From Pseudooceanicola aestuarii (GTDB lineage: Bacteria; Pseudomonadota; Alphaproteobacteria; Rhodobacterales; Rhodobacteraceae): a stretch of DNA of 64,000 nucleotides. Numbering within the stretch: the stretch's first letter is position 1; each line of letters starts with the position of its first letter. The notes under the pieces were generated by a model. The model did no database searches, was not told where the DNA came from, and worked only from the letters and a program-made list of their open reading frames with translations. The position numbers were made by a program, and so were the translations under genes. The DNA lies in contig NZ_JAAFZC010000001.1 of assembly GCF_010614805.1 (NCBI RefSeq), positions 434,001-498,000 on the forward strand, given 5' to 3'. Of this stretch, positions 57,034-64,000 are shown piece after piece.

Positions 57034-59079
57034 TTATTCGAATTCCATGATCACGTCGTCCACGGCCAGGCTGTCGCCCGCGCCCGCGTTGATCTTCGTG
57101 ACCACGGCCTTCTTCTCGGCGCGCAGGATGTTCTCCATCTTCATCGCCTCGATCGTGCACAGGGCCTGACCCTCCTGGACCTCCTGGCCGACCTCTACAT
57201 CGACCTTCACCACCAGCCCCGGCATCGGGCACAGCAGCATCTTGGACGTATCGGGCGGCAGGCGTTCGGGCATCAGCGCGGCCAGTTCGGCCTGACGTGG
57301 GTTGCGCACATGAACCTTCAGATCGGCGCCCCGGTGACGGATACGGAACCCGCCGGACACCTTGCCGACCTTCAGCACCAGCGCGGCACCGTCGATCTGC
57401 ATTTCCGCCAGTTGATCGCCGGGGGTCCAGCTGCCTTCCACCCGGCGGGTCATCCCGTCGGAGAACCGCATCGTGGCCCCCTCGCGGTCGGCGTCGACCT
57501 TCAGGTCGAACCGCGCGCCCTGCAAGGTGACCACCCAATCCTTGCCGACCTTGCGTTCGTGATTGTCCATCCGGCCCGAGACGCGGGTGCGGCGGATTTC
57601 GCTGACCCGGTTCATGGCGGCACAGGCGGCGGCGATACGGCGCAGCGTGTCTTCGGGCAGGGAGACGCCGTCGAACCCGTCGGGATATTCCTCGCCGATA
57701 AAGGCGGTGGTCATCTCCCCCGAGACGAATTTCGGGTGATCCATCACGGCGGCAAGGAAAGGCAGGTTGTGGCCGATCCCCTCCACCTCGAACTTGTCCA
57801 GCGCCACGCGCATCGCCTCGATCGCCTCGGCGCGGGTGGGGGCCCAGGTGCACAGCTTGGCAATCATCGGGTCATAATACATCGAGATCTCGCCGCCCTC
57901 GAAGACACCGGTATCGTTGCGCACGGCGGTCACGTCCACGGGGGCCTGCCCCTGCCACTTGTCATTGGCCTGCAACGGCCCGGCCGCGACTTCCTGCGGC
58001 GGGCGATAGCGGGTCAGCCGCCCGATGGAGGGCAGGAAGTTGCGATAGGGATCTTCGGCATAAAGCCGGTTCTCGATCGCCCAGCCCGTCAGTTGCACAT
58101 CGTCCTGGGTGATGCTCAGCGCCTCGCCATTGGCCACGCGGATCATCTGTTCCACCAGATCCACGCCGGTGATCAACTCTGTCACCGGGTGCTCCACCTG
58201 GAGGCGGGTGTTCATTTCCAGGAAATAGAAATTCTTCTCGCCATCGACGATGAACTCCACCGTGCCGGCGCTGGTGTAGCCCACCGCCTGCGCCAGGGCG
58301 ACGGCCTGATCGCCCATGGCGCGGCGCGTCTCTTCGTCCAGGAAGGGGCTGGGCGCCTCCTCCACCACCTTCTGGTTGCGGCGCTGGATCGAACATTCCC
58401 GCTCCCCCAGATAGATGCCATTGCCATGGGCGTCGCACAGCACCTGGATCTCGATATGGCGCGGCTGGGTGACGAATTTCTCGATGAAGATCCGGTCATC
58501 GCCAAAGGAATTCGCCGCCTCGTTCCTGGAGGACTGGAACCCTTCGCGGGCCTCCTCGTCGTTCCAGGCGATGCGCATCCCCTTGCCACCGCCACCGGCG
58601 GAGGCCTTGATCATCACCGGATAGCCGATCTCTCCCGAGATCTTCACCGCCTCCTCCGCGTCCTCGATCAGGCCCATGTAGCCCGGCACGGTAGAGACCC
58701 CGGCTTCCTGCGCGATCTTCTTGGAGGTGATCTTGTCGCCCATCGCCTCGATCGCCTTGACCGGCGGGCCGACGAAGGCCACGCCCTCGGCATCCAGCGC
58801 CTGGGCGAATTTCGCGTTCTCCGACAGGAAACCATAGCCGGGATGGACCGCCTGCGCCCCGGAGGCGCGGATCGCCTCCATCACCTTGTCGATGACGATG
58901 TAGGATTGGTTGGCCGGGGGCGGGCCGATGTGGATCGCCTCGTCCGCCATTTCCACATGCAGGGCGTTTCGGTCGGCGTCGGAATAGATCGCGACGGTGG
59001 CGATGCCCATCTTGCGCGCCGTCTTGATGACACGGCAGGCGATTTCGCCCCGGTTGGCGATCAGGATCTTGTTGAACAT
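57034..59079 (-). CDS. pccA: Propionyl-CoA carboxylase alpha subunit (biotin carboxylase + BCCP)
   Basis: 681 residues from ATG 59079. The biotin carboxylase part has NKILIANRGEIACRVIKTAR, ATP-grasp glycine loop MIKASAGGGGKGMRIAWND, FIEKFVTQPRHIEIQ, SIQRRNQKVVEEAPSP, FLEMNTRLQVEHPVTE. A BT (interaction) domain follows near residue 520-600, and the C-terminal biotinyl domain has the biotinylated Lys in EAMKMEN. It carboxylates biotin and passes CO2 to PccB, making methylmalonyl-CoA from propionyl-CoA. Confidence 0.97.
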   Translation of the reverse strand: MFNKILIANRGEIACRVIKTARKMGIATVAIYSDADRNALHVEMADEAIHIGPPPANQSYIVIDKVMEAIRASGAQAVHPGYGFLSENAKFAQALDAEGVAFVGPPVKAIEAMGDKITSKKIAQEAGVSTVPGYMGLIEDAEEAVKISGEIGYPVMIKASAGGGGKGMRIAWNDEEAREGFQSSRNEAANSFGDDRIFIEKFVTQPRHIEIQVLCDAHGNGIYLGERECSIQRRNQKVVEEAPSPFLDEETRRAMGDQAVALAQAVGYTSAGTVEFIVDGEKNFYFLEMNTRLQVEHPVTELITGVDLVEQMIRVANGEALSITQDDVQLTGWAIENRLYAEDPYRNFLPSIGRLTRYRPPQEVAAGPLQANDKWQGQAPVDVTAVRNDTGVFEGGEISMYYDPMIAKLCTWAPTRAEAIEAMRVALDKFEVEGIGHNLPFLAAVMDHPKFVSGEMTTAFIGEEYPDGFDGVSLPEDTLRRIAAACAAMNRVSEIRRTRVSGRMDNHERKVGKDWVVTLQGARFDLKVDADREGATMRFSDGMTRRVEGSWTPGDQLAEMQIDGAALVLKVGKVSGGFRIRHRGADLKVHVRNPRQAELAALMPERLPPDTSKMLLCPMPGLVVKVDVEVGQEVQEGQALCTIEAMKMENILRAEKKAVVTKINAGAGDSLAVDDVIMEFE

Positions 59080-59220
59080 CAGGTCTCTTCCCGGTTGGTG
59101 GACCGGCCCCGCAAGGCCAGCCTGTGACAAAGAAAAACCCCCGCCGCGCCAAAGGCACCGCGAGGGTCGCATTCATGTTGGTCCCGCCCGCAAACGCGGG
59201 CGAGGATCAGTTGGGCCGGA

Positions 59221-59424
59221 TCAGCACTTGCCGGGGTTGGTCTGGCAATAGGCGACGTTTGCGCCCGCGCCGATAAGGGCGCCCGTGCCGACATTCCCGC
59301 CGGTGACAGCCGCGCCGCCCACACCGGCCGCGCCGCCATAAAGGGCCTGTTCGCCCAGGGTGTCACCGCAGGCGGCCAGCCCGGTAAAGAGCGCCGCTGC
59401 CAGAATCCAGCTTTTCTTGAACAT
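59221..59424 (-). CDS. Small glycine-rich lipoprotein
   Basis: 67 residues. A lipoprotein signal with LAAC at residues 16-19 (MFKKSWILAAALFTGLAACG) makes Cys19 the probable lipidated residue. The mature part (GDTLGEQALYGGAAGVGGAA then VTGGNVGTGALIGAGANVAY) is Gly/Ala-rich like glycine-zipper domains, and ends CQTNPGKC with two Cys. A GAGG site precedes the ATG. It lies 141 bases upstream of pccA. Confidence 0.85.
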   Translation of the reverse strand: MFKKSWILAAALFTGLAACGDTLGEQALYGGAAGVGGAAVTGGNVGTGALIGAGANVAYCQTNPGKC

Positions 59425-59776
59425 GTGTTCGATCCTCGTGATTGAATTCGCCTATTCCGCTCAACCCCGGTAACGCAGCATTGTTCCGGAAAAAGCACGG
59501 AAAACCTGCCGTGAAAACCGCGAGACCGCAAGCCGGACGCGTGCACGCCGACCACCCCGGCGGAGAGGCGGAAAAAGGCGGGCGGCCGGTGATTGGGGAC
59601 CCCGGGCCGCCCGTAAGGGGAAGGGTAACGGTGCAGGGAGGCCGTTTCGCCGCAAACGGCGGGGAAATGCCCCCCTTCAGCGACCCTGAGACCGGCACGG
59701 CGCTGCGCATAGCCCCCGCGAGAGACCACGCGGCTTTGGGCCGAAACCCGCCCAAGCGTCAGAAAGCTCGGCAAGA
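59425..59776. other. 352-base spacer with two strong hairpins
   Basis: No convincing ORF. It holds GGGCGGCC (59580-59587) pairing with GGCCGCCC (59605-59612), and GCCGTTT (59641-59647) pairing with AAACGGC (59654-59660). These could be terminators, processing sites, or a small RNA between the 119-aa gene and the lipoprotein gene. Confidence 0.5.
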
Positions 59777-60136
59777 TCACGCCCAAAACTTGCCTGCCAT
59801 TGCATCAGGAAAGGACTGCCGCGCCGCCGCCTCGTCAATGCGCAGCAGCGCGTCGTAACTGGCGGGATCAAACGGGTCTTCGGCGGGCAGGACCTCGCGG
59901 CCGAACAGCCAGCTCAGCCGCCCGGCATCCAGGTTGCCGCGCTCAAAGGGATCTGAGCCGAAATGCTGCCACAATGCGGCGAGAAAGGCTTCGTCCGCGC
60001 GCTTGTCCGCCGGCCGGCGGTCGCGGTAGCGCTCCCGCTCGGTCAGGGGGGTGATGCCGCGCGGATTGGCGCGGCGGATGGTGAACTGGAAATCCGTGCC
60101 CGGCATCCGGCCGGGAAAGCCGCGATGTTTCAGCAT
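59777..60136 (-). CDS. Conserved hypothetical protein in the pcc cluster
   Basis: 119 residues with GGAGGGG before the ATG. It begins MLKHRGFPGRMPGTDFQFTI and continues RRANPRGITPLTERERYRDR, then FLAALWQHFGSDPFERGNLD and LFGREVLPAEDPFDPASYDA. No signal peptide or membrane helix. Charged, probably soluble. I do not recognise the family; it is a recurrent passenger of Rhodobacterales pcc loci as far as I recall. Confidence 0.75.
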   Translation of the reverse strand: MLKHRGFPGRMPGTDFQFTIRRANPRGITPLTERERYRDRRPADKRADEAFLAALWQHFGSDPFERGNLDAGRLSWLFGREVLPAEDPFDPASYDALLRIDEAAARQSFPDAMAGKFWA

Positions 60137-60205
60137 GTGCTCCCCTCCAAGGTGAGGGGGCGGGTGGGGACCGGCCCGCGAGCCGATCCCGTTGCGCCGG
60201 CGCGC

Positions 60206-60349
60206 TTACTTGTACTTGCCGGTATAGACGGGCTCGACCGAAATGGGCTCGGGCTCGACCACGACATATTCTTCCTGCTGCTGCTTGGCGCAGGCGGCCA
60301 GGGACGCGACAACGCCAAGGGCCATGACAAACTTGATGCTCGTTGACAT
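60206..60349 (-). CDS. 47-residue lipoprotein
   Basis: Short gene with AGGAG 7 bases before ATG 60349. The peptide starts MSTSIKFVMALGVVASLAAC, a lipoprotein signal with LAAC (Cys20), followed by AKQQQEEYVVVEPEPISVEP and a Lys/Tyr end (VYTGKYK). It is a textbook small outer- or inner-membrane lipoprotein with an acidic, proline-rich linker. It sits between the DUF6497-like gene (214 bases upstream) and the 119-aa gene (69 bases downstream) on the same strand. Confidence 0.75.
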   Translation of the reverse strand: MSTSIKFVMALGVVASLAACAKQQQEEYVVVEPEPISVEPVYTGKYK

Positions 60350-60563
60350 CTTCTACTCCTGTAAGAACTGCCTCGCCGGTTCGGCGTTATTGGCCCACCG
60401 GCAAGGGCGGGCGAGGTAAAGGCCGCTTGGGTGCAACCTTGCCAGACCATAGCGCAAATGCCGGCGCTGGCATATCCATGCCGTATCGCACGGGCCGTTT
60501 GTGGCGGGAAAGCATCAAACCGCGCGGTCGGCACGGCGGTGTTCGCAAGATGTTGTGGGATCA

Positions 60564-60989
60564 TCAGTACCCCTCCCAGATGCAGGCCCCGTCTTCCAGG
60601 CGGAAGGCCTCGAAATATTGCGTGACGTCAGGGTCGGACACGCCGAAGTCCAGTGCCTGCCCCGCCAGCGAGATCACCGCCTGTTCGGCCGTGGCCGCCC
60701 GGGCGTCGGGCAGAACCTGCGTGTCGCACAGCGCCTGAAAGTCCAGCGCCACGGCGTCGAACCCGGCGTCGCGCAGCCCCTCCGCGACATAGCGATAGCG
60801 CAACCAGACCGCGCCGCCCGGCTGTTCCTCCACCCGCACCTCGTGCAGGTAGAGTTCCAGCCCCGAAGGGACATCGACCACCGGCCCCGCAGGGTCCGCG
60901 GCAACCAGCGGAGTGGCCAGCCCGCCAGAGAGCAGCGCCATCAGCGCCACCGGGATCATGACGAAGAACAAGGCGCCGCGATCAGACAT
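60564..60989 (-). CDS. Exported or membrane-anchored protein, DUF6497-like
   Basis: 141 residues from ATG 60989, overlapping the previous gene by 8 bases. The first 30 residues (MSDRGALFFVMIPVALMALL) form a signal peptide or anchor. Mature part: PSGLELYLHEVRVEEQPGGA, RYRYVAEGLRDAGFDAVALD, FQALCDTQVLPDARAATAEQ, with three Cys overall. The sequence resembles a Rhodobacterales family that accompanies pcc genes (I associate it with DUF6497). Probably periplasmic. Confidence 0.75.
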   Translation of the reverse strand: MSDRGALFFVMIPVALMALLSGGLATPLVAADPAGPVVDVPSGLELYLHEVRVEEQPGGAVWLRYRYVAEGLRDAGFDAVALDFQALCDTQVLPDARAATAEQAVISLAGQALDFGVSDPDVTQYFEAFRLEDGACIWEGY

Positions 60990-61335
60990 GGCGCTGCCGT
61001 CCCGCATGGGCCAGCCAGCGCGCGTGATGGGCGGGGCTGGACATCAGCGCCGCCAGTCGCGCCGCCGCCGCCGGATCGCGCCGGATGATCCGACCCCCGG
61101 CCCGCAAGGCCAGCCCGGCATCGTCGGACGTGACCTCCACCACCGGGGAAAATCCGCGCAAGTCGCGCAGCAGGCGCCACATGTCCTGCCGCAACTGCCG
61201 CGCCACCGCCAACCGCGAGACATCGCGCGCGGTGTCGATGCGGGCGCGGACCTCCAGGTCGAACCGGGGCGGCAGGTGCCGCGCCAATGTCACACCCGCC
61301 CCGTCGCGCAGGATATGCCAGCCGTTGCGTGCCAC
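60982..61335 (-). CDS. Small conserved protein following pccB
   Basis: 117 residues from GTG 61335, chosen because AGAGGAGG lies 7 bases upstream; an upstream ATG has no SD and overlaps pccB. It begins (V)ARNGWHILRDGAGVTLARHL and continues RFDLEVRARIDTARDVSRLA and MWRLLRDLRGFSPVVEVTSD. Basic and helical, without signal or membrane helix. The start is 14 bases after the pccB stop, so it should be translated with pccB. Function unknown. Confidence 0.75.
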   Translation of the reverse strand: MARNGWHILRDGAGVTLARHLPPRFDLEVRARIDTARDVSRLAVARQLRQDMWRLLRDLRGFSPVVEVTSDDAGLALRAGGRIIRRDPAAAARLAALMSSPAHHARWLAHAGRQRHV

Positions 61336-61349
61336 GCGCGCGCCTCCTC

Positions 61350-62882
61350 TTACAGCGGAATATTGTCGTGCTTCTTCCACGGGTTCTGCAACTTCTTGTT
61401 GCGCAGGCTGGCAAAGGCCCGCGACACCCGCCGCCGCGTCGACCGGGGCTGAATCACCTCGTCGATGAAGCCGCGTTCGGCGGCGACAAAGGGATTGGCG
61501 AACCGATCCTCGTAATCCTTGGTATGGGCTGCGATCTTCTCCGCGTCGCCCAGGTCGCCACGATGGATGATCTCTGTCGCGCCCTTGGCGCCCATCACCG
61601 CGATTTCCGCCGTGGGCCAGGCATAGTTGAAATCGCCGCGCAGATGTTTGGAGGACATCACATCATAGGCGCCGCCATAGGCCTTGCGGGTGATCACCGT
61701 GACCTTGGGCACCGTCGCCTCGCCATAGGCGAACAGCAGCTTGGCGCCATGCTTGATCACCCCACCGAATTCCTGACCGGTGCCGGGCAGGAAGCCGGGC
61801 ACATCGACAAAGGTCAGGATCGGAATTTCGAAGGCATCGCAGAACCGCACGAACCGCGCCGCCTTGCGGGAGCTGTCGATGTCCAGACAACCAGCCAGCA
61901 CCATCGGCTGGTTGGCCACCACGCCCACCGTCTGCCCTTCCAGCCGGATGAAGCCGGTGATGATGTTCTTGGCGTAGTCTTCCTGAATTTCGTAGAAATC
62001 GCCCTCGTCCGCCGTCTTGAGGATCAATTCCTTCATGTCGTAGGGCGTGTTGGGATTGTCCGGGATCAGGGTGTCCAGGCTGGGCTCGATCCGGTCGGGC
62101 GCGTCGAAGAACGGGCGCACGGGGGCCTTGTCGCGGTTGTTCAGCGGCAGGAAATCGACCAGACGGCGGACTTCTGCCAGCGCCTCCACATCGTTGTCAA
62201 AGGCGCCATCCGCGACCGAGGACTTCTTCGTATGGGTCGACGCCCCGCCCAGCTCCTCGGCGGTCACGACCTCGTTCGTGACGGTCTTGACCACGTCGGG
62301 GCCGGTCACGAACATGTAGGAGCTTTCCTTGACCATGAAGATGAAGTCGGTCATCGCCGGGCTGTAGACCGCGCCACCCGCGCAGGGCCCCATCACCAAG
62401 GAGATCTGAGGCACCACGCCCGAGGCCATCACGTTGCGCTGGAACACCTCCGCATAGCCGGCAAGGGAGGCGACACCCTCCTGGATGCGGGCCCCGCCGG
62501 AATCATTGATCCCGATCACCGGAGCGCCGTTCTGCATCGCCATATCCATGATCTTGCAGATCTTCTGCGCATGGGTTTCCGACAGCGACCCGCCGAAGAC
62601 GGTGAAATCCTGACTGAAGACATAGACCATGCGGCCATTGATCGTGCCCCAGCCGGTCACGACGCCATCGCCATAAGGGCGCTGCTGCTCCATCCCGAAA
62701 TCGGTGCAGCGATGGGCGACAAACATGTCGAATTCCTCGAAGCTGTCGGCGTCCAGCAGCAGGTCGATGCGCTCACGCGCGGTCAGCTTGCCCTTGGCGT
62801 GCTGGGATGCGATGCGTTTCTCGCCGCCGCCCAGTTTCGCGGCATCGCGGCGATCCTGCAATTCCTGAAGAATGTCCTTCAT
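61350..62882 (-). CDS. pccB: Propionyl-CoA carboxylase beta subunit (carboxyltransferase)
   Basis: 510 residues from ATG 62882, the standard PccB length. It begins [20 protein letters not shown]. Carboxyltransferase motifs: [20 protein letters not shown] (N domain oxyanion), [20 protein letters not shown], and the C-domain [57 protein letters not shown]. It transfers the carboxyl group from biotin to propionyl-CoA. First gene of the pcc cluster, downstream of a TTTGCAAA-type operator region. Confidence 0.97.
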   Translation of the reverse strand: MKDILQELQDRRDAAKLGGGEKRIASQHAKGKLTARERIDLLLDADSFEEFDMFVAHRCTDFGMEQQRPYGDGVVTGWGTINGRMVYVFSQDFTVFGGSLSETHAQKICKIMDMAMQNGAPVIGINDSGGARIQEGVASLAGYAEVFQRNVMASGVVPQISLVMGPCAGGAVYSPAMTDFIFMVKESSYMFVTGPDVVKTVTNEVVTAEELGGASTHTKKSSVADGAFDNDVEALAEVRRLVDFLPLNNRDKAPVRPFFDAPDRIEPSLDTLIPDNPNTPYDMKELILKTADEGDFYEIQEDYAKNIITGFIRLEGQTVGVVANQPMVLAGCLDIDSSRKAARFVRFCDAFEIPILTFVDVPGFLPGTGQEFGGVIKHGAKLLFAYGEATVPKVTVITRKAYGGAYDVMSSKHLRGDFNYAWPTAEIAVMGAKGATEIIHRGDLGDAEKIAAHTKDYEDRFANPFVAAERGFIDEVIQPRSTRRRVSRAFASLRNKKLQNPWKKHDNIPL

Positions 62883-62953
62883 CCGGCCGTCTCCCTCTGT
62901 CTGTCTGCGCATTGGTTCGCGCCCTGATCCGCGCGTTGGCCTGCGCCATGGCC

Positions 62954-62973
62954 GCATTTGCCCGGGCAAATGC
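62954..62973. promoter_or_regulatory. 20-bp perfect palindrome upstream of pccB
   Basis: GCATTTGCCCGGGCAAATGC reads the same on both strands. It carries inverted TTTGC/GCAAA half-sites, the same words as in the nearby TTTGCAAA boxes. It lies 72 bases upstream of the pccB start and is a probable operator. Confidence 0.65.
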
Positions 62974-62992
62974 AAGGATGGTCGGACCATAG

Positions 62993-63078
62993 GCAAATAC
63001 AGGGCCGGAAAAAAGCGGAACATCGCAAATTTGCAAATCATTGGCAGCACCGAGCATGCAAATTGCAAAACAGCAAAT
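62993..63078. promoter_or_regulatory. Cluster of GCAAA/TTTGCAAA boxes between pccB and the MFS gene
   Basis: GCAAA occurs at 62993, 63025, 63033 (as the perfect TTTGCAAA, 63030-63037), 63058, 63065 and 63073. The spacings of 7 or 8 bases inside the groups suggest side-by-side protein binding. From memory, the Rhodobacter sphaeroides regulator PccR (ScfR family) recognises TTTGCAAA-N4-TTTGCAAA in front of pccB; the boxes here match the word but not that exact spacing. The region is unusually AT-rich for this genome. Confidence 0.65.
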
Positions 63079-63128
63079 TACATGTCATCAGCATGGACTT
63101 CCGCCTGGACGCGGCGTAGCCCCGTTTG

Positions 63129-64000
63129 ATGACGCTGAACCCGCCCAGATACCTAGACCGGACATCGCCGCCGCATCTGACCACGCTGATCTTCGTGACC
63201 GGCCTTGGCGCGATGGCGATGAACATCTTCCTGCCCTCGCTGCCCCGCATTGCCGAGACATTCGATGCGCCCTACGCGCTGGTACAATTGGCGGTGGCGG
63301 GATTCCTGGCGACAAACGGGGTCTTGCAGATCTTCCTGGGACCGCTGTCGGACAAGTTCGGGCGCCGCCGTGTGCTGCTGGTCGGACTGGGGATCTTCGT
63401 GCTGGCGACGCTGGGCTGCCTGCTGGCGCGCGACATCTATACCTTCCTCGTATTCCGCATGATGCAGGCCACCGTCGCCGTCGGCTTTGCCCTGTCCCGC
63501 GCCGTGGTGCGCGACATGAACACCGCCGACAAGGCCGCCTCGATGATGGGGTTCGTCACCATGGGCATGTCGCTGGTGCCGATGATCGCGCCGGCACTTG
63601 GCGGGGTGATGGATGCGCTGTTCGGCTGGGAAAGTACCTTCTGGCTGCTGCTGGTCTGCGGGACCATCGTCTTTGGGCTGGCCTGGTTCGACCTGGGCGA
63701 GACCGCCCCTCCGTCGAACAACACGCTGCTGGGGCAGTTCCGCGAATATCCCGAGCTGCTGAACTCGCCGCGGTTCTGGGGTTATTGCCTGGCCTCGGCG
63801 CTGTCCTCGGGCGCGTTCTTCGCCTTTCTCGGCGGCGGGCCCTACGTGGCCAGCACGGTCTACGGGCTGGACCCGGCGGCCTTTGGCCTGTGGTCGGCAA
63901 TGCCGGGGGTGGGCTATTTTGCCGGCAATTTCGTCACCGGGCTGGTGGCCGCGCGGCTGGGTGTGAACCGGATGGTGATGGCGGGCAGCACGCTGGTCCT
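63129..64000 (+). CDS. MFS transporter, Bcr/CflA drug-resistance type, 3' end cut off
   Basis: 290 codons are visible; the gene runs off the right edge. It starts MTLNPPRYLDRTSPPHLTTL, a short cytoplasmic tail typical of the group, then membrane helices (FVTGLGAMAMNIFLPSLPRI, ALVQLAVAGFLATNGVLQIF). Motif A is LGPLSDKFGRRRVLLVG and motif C-like glycine patterns follow (MSLVPMIAPALGGVMDALFG). It probably exports a drug or metabolite by proton antiport. It is divergent from pccB, sharing the operator region. Confidence 0.88.
   Translation, partial: MTLNPPRYLDRTSPPHLTTLIFVTGLGAMAMNIFLPSLPRIAETFDAPYALVQLAVAGFLATNGVLQIFLGPLSDKFGRRRVLLVGLGIFVLATLGCLLARDIYTFLVFRMMQATVAVGFALSRAVVRDMNTADKAASMMGFVTMGMSLVPMIAPALGGVMDALFGWESTFWLLLVCGTIVFGLAWFDLGETAPPSNNTLLGQFREYPELLNSPRFWGYCLASALSSGAFFAFLGGGPYVASTVYGLDPAAFGLWSAMPGVGYFAGNFVTGLVAARLGVNRMVMAGSTLV

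Noticed and set aside
56707..59127. 806-codon plus-strand frame antisense to pccA
   Set aside because: Antisense artefact of biased codons; pccA on the minus strand has all expected motifs.

Overview
The window is high-GC chromosomal DNA of an alphaproteobacterium, most likely a member of the Rhodobacterales (Roseobacter/Rhodobacter group). This rests on a short ProS without an editing insertion, a class II AroA, a pccB-pccA-mcm locus with GCAAA/TTTGC operator boxes, a ppk-ppx-hdaA block, and many ATGA gene junctions. No rRNA, tRNA, CRISPR array, IS element or prophage was found. The gene content looks like core or conserved accessory chromosome.

Layout. 1-3.3 kb: truncated tyrosine phosphatase (-), an unrecognised protein coupled to a glycosyltransferase-like/sulfotransferase fusion. 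3.3-9.7 kb: PAS-LuxR regulator (-), then a LivK-G-F-H-M type ABC importer ending in an alpha/beta hydrolase. 9.7-18.3 kb: YqjD/YqjE-like pair, polyglutamate exported protein, HMCES/YedK, DUF1992, 5'-nucleotidase, DUF952-pyrD, MATE exporter with two hotdog thioesterases. 18.4-26 kb: two MerR regulators, acyl-CoA dehydrogenase (FadE/DmdC type), GST, thiolase and FadB-type enzyme, closed by a strong terminator and a hairpin cluster. 26.1-30.1 kb (-): four translationally coupled genes matching the mycobacterial polyprenyl-phosphate-arabinose pathway (HAD-UbiA fusion, GtrA, DprE1, DprE2). 30.3-34.4 kb: cmk, leuA with a leucine leader-peptide attenuator, aroA. 34.5-36.1 kb: exported protein and rlmJ. 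36.3-43 kb: rod-shape operon mreBCD-mrdA-rodA, then a 2-hydroxyacid dehydrogenase. 43.1-44.5 kb: proS (-). 44.8-50.5 kb: AI-2E/PerM permease, hdaA, ppk, ppx. 50.6-53.3 kb (-): exported protein, EEP nuclease, TerB-DnaJ protein, GNAT. 53.6-62.9 kb (-): the propionyl-CoA to succinyl-CoA locus pccB ... pccA ... mcm, interspersed with small envelope proteins, two of them lipoproteins. 63.1 kb to end: truncated MFS drug exporter, divergent from pccB.

How genes work together. Beta-oxidation genes (19.5-26 kb) and the propionyl-CoA genes (53.6-62.9 kb) form two linked catabolic modules, each preceded by a recognisable operator region. The arabinose-lipid operon holds every step from phosphoribosyl transfer to epimerisation, plus a candidate flippase, so it predicts a polyprenyl-phosphate-arabinose donor. 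The arabinosyltransferase that would use it is not in the window.

The most notable signals are the complete DprE-type operon in a Gram-negative genome, the leuA leader whose leucine codons can base-pair with the leuA ribosome-binding site, the operator cluster upstream of pccB without an adjacent regulator gene, and several genes under 60 codons (30-aa leuA leader peptide, 47-aa lipoprotein, 24-aa ORF).
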